Below, one piece after another: positions 59,435 to 64,000 of a stretch of 64,000 bases of DNA. This DNA is from Scleromitrula shiraiana. Lineage: Eukaryota; Ascomycota; Leotiomycetes; Helotiales; Sclerotiniaceae. Within the stretch, counting starts at the first letter, position 1, and every line of letters starts with the position of its first letter. The notes below the pieces were generated by a model. It made no database searches and was not told where the DNA came from. It saw only the letters and a program-made list of their open reading frames with translations. The stretch is taken from the NCBI GenBank assembly GCA_028455995.1, contig JABELC010000003.1, positions 1,984,001-2,048,000 of the forward strand, given 5' to 3'. The translations under genes were made by a program, and so were the position numbers.

Positions 59435-60145
59435 TGTGGTTAGACCACATTGTGTACAATGCCTACGCCTAAGCTTCTAGATAAAGCCGGAAAAAGTTCC
59501 AAGGCTCGTTTGCCTGGGCGGCTCGTTCCCTTTACCAACATACAAATCGAACCCCGCACTTCGAGCTCCATCGTTATCGCATGGGAGAAATCCATTGTCC
59601 CTAGAACTGGACAAGTCATCCAGCAAGTCATCTAGAGAAAGACAAACCCTCTTTAAAGATGAATATAGTAAAGAATATGCATATCAAGTCTTATCCCCCA
59701 CTTTCCTTCTCTGCTTCAACATGTCAAGTTGACGCCCAGACCTAGTCTATCTATTAAGAATAGCATTGGGCGCAAGATTTTTGGGCAAATCTCGGAATTC
59801 CCTAAGTAGAATAATTTCTCCGAGGTCTTCCAAAAACACTATGTTTGCCTTCACCGATATATATTTCTATGATCTATGATGCATAGATACATATGTCTAT
59901 ATATGTCCTTTCTGTGTTGTACTGCATTTACTTTGAAAACATTGTAAAAGGCGGTGTTATAGGATACAGAAAGTAAAGCTTTTTTTTGATACTTTTGTTT
60001 ATGACATTTTGATTTTGCTTCAAAGTTGACTTATGCGATTGCTTTCTTATCTTCGCTGTATATTTTTCTTGTTTCCTTTAATTCATTTGCTTTTTTGAAG
60101 TAGCATTATCTTCCCCGAAAGGGTGGAGAAAACCTGCATGCAACT
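59435..60145. other. Intergenic between two pseudogenes
   Basis: AT-rich, pyrimidine-rich near the end. Overlapping short frames at 59440-59635 on both strands show no recognisable similarity. Confidence 0.45.
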
Positions 60146-62144
60146 ATGACTTCTCCAATTTCATCAAAACCATACCCAATCATCAATGCGCACGAAGTAA
60201 CTTCTGAATCGGAATCTTCCCCCTAACATTTCCTGATTTGGAGAAGAGTGGAAACCAGGAAGTATCCGTTATCATCCCCGCCTCCTCCTCCTCCTCCTCA
60301 ACAACACCCGCAACAACTCCCGAGCCAGTTGCAGGTTCAGCACCCCCTCACCCCATCTTAACCATAATATCCTCCCTCTCACTAAGTCTATCAGCATGGG
60401 GCCACTATTCTAGTGCAGGAATCCTCCTCTCCCACCTCTCCACTGTCTTGTTCCCCACCATCCCACTCAGTACCCTTAGTTTCCTCCCCGCCGTAACTGT
60501 GTGTTTGTCTCTCATACTATTCCTTCCTCTCGGACCTCTCTACGATACATACTGGCCCATTCCCCTCCTCATCCCCGACTCTATCATCTATATCTCTTCC
60601 CTCTCCATCCTTTCCCTATGCACTCAATTCTACCAATTTATCCTCGTCTACGGAGTTATGTCTTCATTTGGAATCGCTCTCATCTGTACCATTAGCAATG
60701 CCATGTTGAGCATGTTCGACGGAACCAGCTACAGAGGACTTGCAACAGGAATAGCGTTCATTGGAAGTCTAGCCGGCAGCATCATCTTTGCCTACATCTG
60801 GAAAGCAGTGCTGACGAGGATGAGTTGGAGAAATGCTATGTGTGTTATAGCGGGATCAGTGAGTGTCTTAGTGTTGCTATGATTTCTGGCTTTTATACCC
60901 AATAGAGGAAAATAATTCAATACGGCGAATAGGAAAAAGAAGGTTGATGGGAATGTTGAGAAAGGGAAGGGCATGAATTTGAGATTTTGGGAAAATCTCG
61001 AAGGTGATTGGAGTATGTTGAAGGATAAACATTTCTTGTGGATTACCACAGGTCTCGCCTGTAAGCCCATCTTCTCCTTTTCTCCCTTCTTCATTTCTTC
61101 ATTTAATCTTGTTCAATTTCGAGGAAATCTGGAAGACTGCAAACGCACTATAGTTCATAGGATTATATATTCATCACTAGTTGGCGATGAAGTGAATCCA
61201 ATATCTCTCCCCCGTGAAACACTGCCTGACCACATAGCTAACCTGCATTCCACGTCAGTAACTGAGTTCGGAGTGACTGGCATAGCAGGCTTAATACCTA
61301 CCTACGCGCTAAACCGTGGTTTCTCAACCACCGTGGCATTCAACTCCGAGGCCATTTTCTGCGCGTTTGTTCCCCCTCTCTCCCTTCCCATCCTTACCTC
61401 TACTGATCCCCCCCCCCCAAAAAAAAACACAAAAGAAAAGCACTAACCCCCTATTCCCACATTAGTGGTAGCATCATCGGCCGAGTCGGCTCCGGAATCC
61501 TCTCTGACTATCTTGGACCCCACAACACCATCCTTCTAGCCATAATATTTCTCTCCTTCCTTCCCATCCTCCTATTCCTCCTTCCTACCTCTTCCACCCA
61601 CCACCACAAATCTCGTCTTGTTTTATATTTTTGCCCCGCTGAGTGGTGCGGGTACGGGATCGGTTATGGCGGTTACGCCGATTTTTATTGGGAAGTTTTG
61701 TCAGAGTGAGGTTTGCGGGAGGTGGTGGGGGGTGGTGGGGGGTTAGTCAGGTTTTTGTGGCTTTTGCGTGAGTCTTTCCTTTTCTTTTAAGTTTCCTTAA
61801 CTTTTTTTATACTTTGTGGGGAGATCAGTTTGGAATTTATGAGTCGATTGATTCTTGCTTCTAAAAACAAACTCCCAAGAAAGAAAGATGGGAGATAAAT
61901 TCTTCATCAATCAGTCACTAATACAATCTCCCCACATAGGACATTCATATCAGTACCAGTAGGAGGCGCACTACTTTCACACGTAACGGCGGAGATATTC
62001 ACGGCGGTTTTGGGAATTACGTTAGGTCTTGCAATGGCATCGTATGCGATAGCTAGATGGACTTCTTTGAGACATCTTCAGGCTGAAAGGAGAACTGTAG
62101 GTGAGGATGAAACCGGGGACAGGTCTGCAAATGGGGGATGGTAG
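60146..62144 (+). pseudogene. MFS transporter (monocarboxylate-porter-like), decayed
   Basis: Pieces on the plus strand read as a fungal MCT-type major facilitator: MTSPISSKPYPIINAHEVTS, then hydrophobic segments, GVMSSFGIALICTISNAMLS, FDGTSYRGLATGIAFIGSLA, LIPTYALNRGFSTTVAFNSE, GSIIGRVGSGILSDYLGPHN, GAGTGSVMAVTPIFIGKFC, and the last helices ending in SANGGW with a stop at 62142-62144. Lesions: a 1-nt frameshift at the C5 run 60219-60223 near the N-terminus, TGA at 60880-60882 and TAA at 60913-60915 within VLLxFLAFIPNRGK, and a shift before LVLFYIFAPLSG. Introns probably lie at about 61062-61265 and 61790-61940. The N-terminal indel is at a homopolymer and could be a sequencing error, but the other lesions are not. 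Confidence 0.78.
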
Positions 62145-62711
62145 GGGATGGTGGGGTCGGGGTGTTAAAGTTTGATTTTGGGGGGAACCTTGGGGGTATT
62201 TGGCCATGATTTTGGTATGGATTGGGGCCGAATCAAGGGATTGGATGGAGTTTTACAGGTTTCTATTGTTGGGTAAGGAGTTTGGTCTATAAGCTTACAG
62301 ACGATGAGAATCTGGGGATAGAATGGAGAAAAATATATCTGATTAGGGGGAATTATAAAATTAGGTCAAGTTCTTTCTATAAATCAGAATTTGTGCTATG
62401 GTGATTGTGCTGCTTGGCTGACCGTATCTGTTAAAACTAATTACTATGTAGTTGCTCAAGTCTGCTAGAAATTCAGGGGTTCATTCAGGAATTGTTCCAA
62501 ATGCGCCACATCAGGGGTTGTTGATTATATCACGTGAATGTGGCTGATTCATACACCTGTCGTCACTTTGACACGTCCCACACGCGTGCGAGAATGAATC
62601 CCAATCCGATATCGATTTCTTATTCTATCTGTCAAGCTTAGGCGAGGAGACATACTTGGTCGCGTGGATACTTATATCTCACGTTCAGTCTTGCTTATAA
62701 AGAAGACGGTG
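62145..62711. other. Intergenic upstream of right-edge gene
   Basis: Includes a TCACGTG (62535-62541) and an ACGCGT (62582-62587) within 180 bp of the next start. A likely promoter; no gene seen. Confidence 0.4.
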
Positions 62712-64000
62712 ATGGATATGGTTGATAAAGTTGACACTCAATCTGCAACGTATAAAAGAGTCTCAAAATGCCTTGCAAGCATTATACGTTACCATCGATT
62801 CAATGCTTCCAAAGAAGGTTTGTGTCCACAAGTCATCATTTCCTGTTACCGTCTTCGACATCGATGGTTTCCCAAAGCAGAATCATACACTCAGCTACAA
62901 AAGGAGGATTTTATCAGAAGAGTTCTGGATCACATGATTGAGGTGAGCATGCTTCAAACTTGTGCTCGTTACTTAAGTCATGCCTAAGAACATAGGTCCA
63001 TATCCTAGTGAAAGCTACTCAATCCGATACACCTTCCGGGAGAAATTTGCCTGCAACGAGAGAGCAAAGCTATGTTATAGATTCTAGTTGTGAGACGGAA
63101 AGTTGTAAACCGAGCGATTCATGTGATGATTTACTCAATGCGGGAATATTTGGCCCTAATCAAGTAGTGTTTGATTCGAGCCTTATTTTGCCAAATAACA
63201 TGACTCCGGAATATGTCTCTATGAGTGAGGTTGAACCAAATGCTTCGCGCTTTTTCTCTCCTAGCAATACGAATATCATTTGCTCTTCCACAGAAGTTCG
63301 AAGTAAGAAGCGGCGTCGTATATCTGGTGTCAAGGGCGGTTCGAGTGGTGTCAAGTCTTCCAATAGTAGTAAAGAAAATGAAGTTGGCTCGCAGTCGTCT
63401 ACTGTGGTTTCATCGGCGCCTAGTAGTCAGCATGGACAACTTAAATCACAAAGTTCCCAGCCTGCTGGCTTGAACGAGACCCAGTCAAATGCCCAAAAAC
63501 TTGCACTTGAGGTAAGGGTTCCCTCAGCTATTGGTTCGTTACTCTAACATTTTCAGATTGCCAACCTTCCTTGGCTAAGCCAGGGTCTCCAAGATTTGAA
63601 AGCAAAATTCCCCGACGACCAATATGAACCTGTTTATGAAGACGAGTTACTTCAAATCAGATGTAATGACTGCAAAGGACGGCTCTACAAAATTCACTAC
63701 CAAAATTGCGACGTCTCAAACATGGAGTGGCATGCGAAATCAACCATTCACGCCGATAGGGTAGAGAAAAGAATAGCTGAAGCGGGACGCCAAGCAATCC
63801 TCACTGAGGAGGTTAAGAAGAGGCGAGAAACCCTAGAAACTGCCAAAAAGGCTGCTCCACATAGGTTTCGAATACGGAAATCTAAAGGTCCACCATTAGT
63901 CTCGAAAAATCCATTGAGCCCAATGGATTCAACACCACAGCATCCAGGTGCTATTTGGAATGCATCCCTACTCAGAGAAATGTCCCAGCAACTTGGACCA
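62712..64000 (+). CDS. Uncharacterised protein with C2H2-like zinc module (5' part; runs off right edge)
   Basis: Exons 62712-62942, 62996-63511 and 63557 to the window edge are joined by introns of 53 bp (GTGAGC...CATAG) and 45 bp (GTAAGG...TTCAG, CTAAC branch), both in phase 0, giving at least 397 residues. The N-terminal 85 residues look folded. Residues ~90-245 are Ser-rich and disordered with a basic KKRRR cluster (nuclear-type). From about residue 250 there is a conserved-looking block IANLPWLSQGLQDLKAKFP followed by IRCNDCKGRLY ... WHAKSTIHADRVEKRI, a C-x2-C ... H-x5-H arrangement that could bind zinc as in U1-like fingers. A basic, Lys/Arg-rich helix follows. The family is not identified; a nuclear DNA- or RNA-binding role is an inference. 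Confidence 0.72.

Overview
The window is nuclear DNA of a filamentous ascomycete. Genes carry many short introns (about 45 to 160 bp) with GTANGT-like donors, CTAAC/CTGAC-like branch sites and YAG acceptors. The protein set includes a fungal Cln-type G1 cyclin, an SWR1-complex Swc3, a vanillyl-alcohol-oxidase flavoenzyme, a Pth11/rhodopsin-domain membrane protein and N-myristoyltransferase. Codon use, intron style and alternation of ordinary gene DNA with very AT-rich ACTAGTA/TTCAAGTT-rich islands are compatible with a Leotiomycete (Helotiales); that placement is inference.

Layout. 1-9 kb: the 5' part of an SP-rich protein running off the left edge (-), a small Thr-tract protein (-), a DnaQ-like 3'-5' exonuclease-domain protein with unusual N-terminal Trp/acidic repeats (+), a decayed copy of that gene 1.4 kb downstream (+), and a small Cys-rich protein (+). 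9.7-13.8 kb: a 66-residue Cys/His protein and two broken tailoring-enzyme genes, an aldo-keto reductase (-) and an O-methyltransferase whose C-terminal piece lies inverted in front of its N-terminal piece. 15.2-20.7 kb: one three-exon gene for a 1737-residue protein of unknown function (-). 22.5-23.8 kb: a G1 cyclin (-). 23.8-37.6 kb: a 13.8-kb stretch with no credible protein gene and dozens of microsatellites, lying upstream of the cyclin. 37.6-39.6 kb: a small Cys-rich protein and a five-exon rhodopsin-domain membrane protein (-). 39.6-45 kb: an AT-rich, repeat-like island with a 34-T tract and one balanced-composition island.

45-64 kb: a vanillyl-alcohol oxidase (+), an eight-exon alpha/beta hydrolase (+), Swc3 (-), an ABHD12-like hydrolase with an 8-nt micro-exon (+), N-myristoyltransferase (+), a broken FAD-dependent oxidoreductase (+), a broken MFS transporter (+), and the 5' part of a zinc-finger-like protein running off the right edge (+).

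Housekeeping genes (cyclin, Swc3, NMT) are intact. Five accessory genes (exonuclease copy, aldo-keto reductase, O-methyltransferase, FAD oxidoreductase, MFS transporter) carry stops, frameshifts, deletions or an inversion. The two broken pairs look like remnants of small metabolic clusters, although no core synthase gene is present. Exon junctions were derived by hand from splice signals and reading-frame continuity. For the multi-exon genes the joined exons give an exact multiple of three, which supports the models but does not replace RNA evidence.
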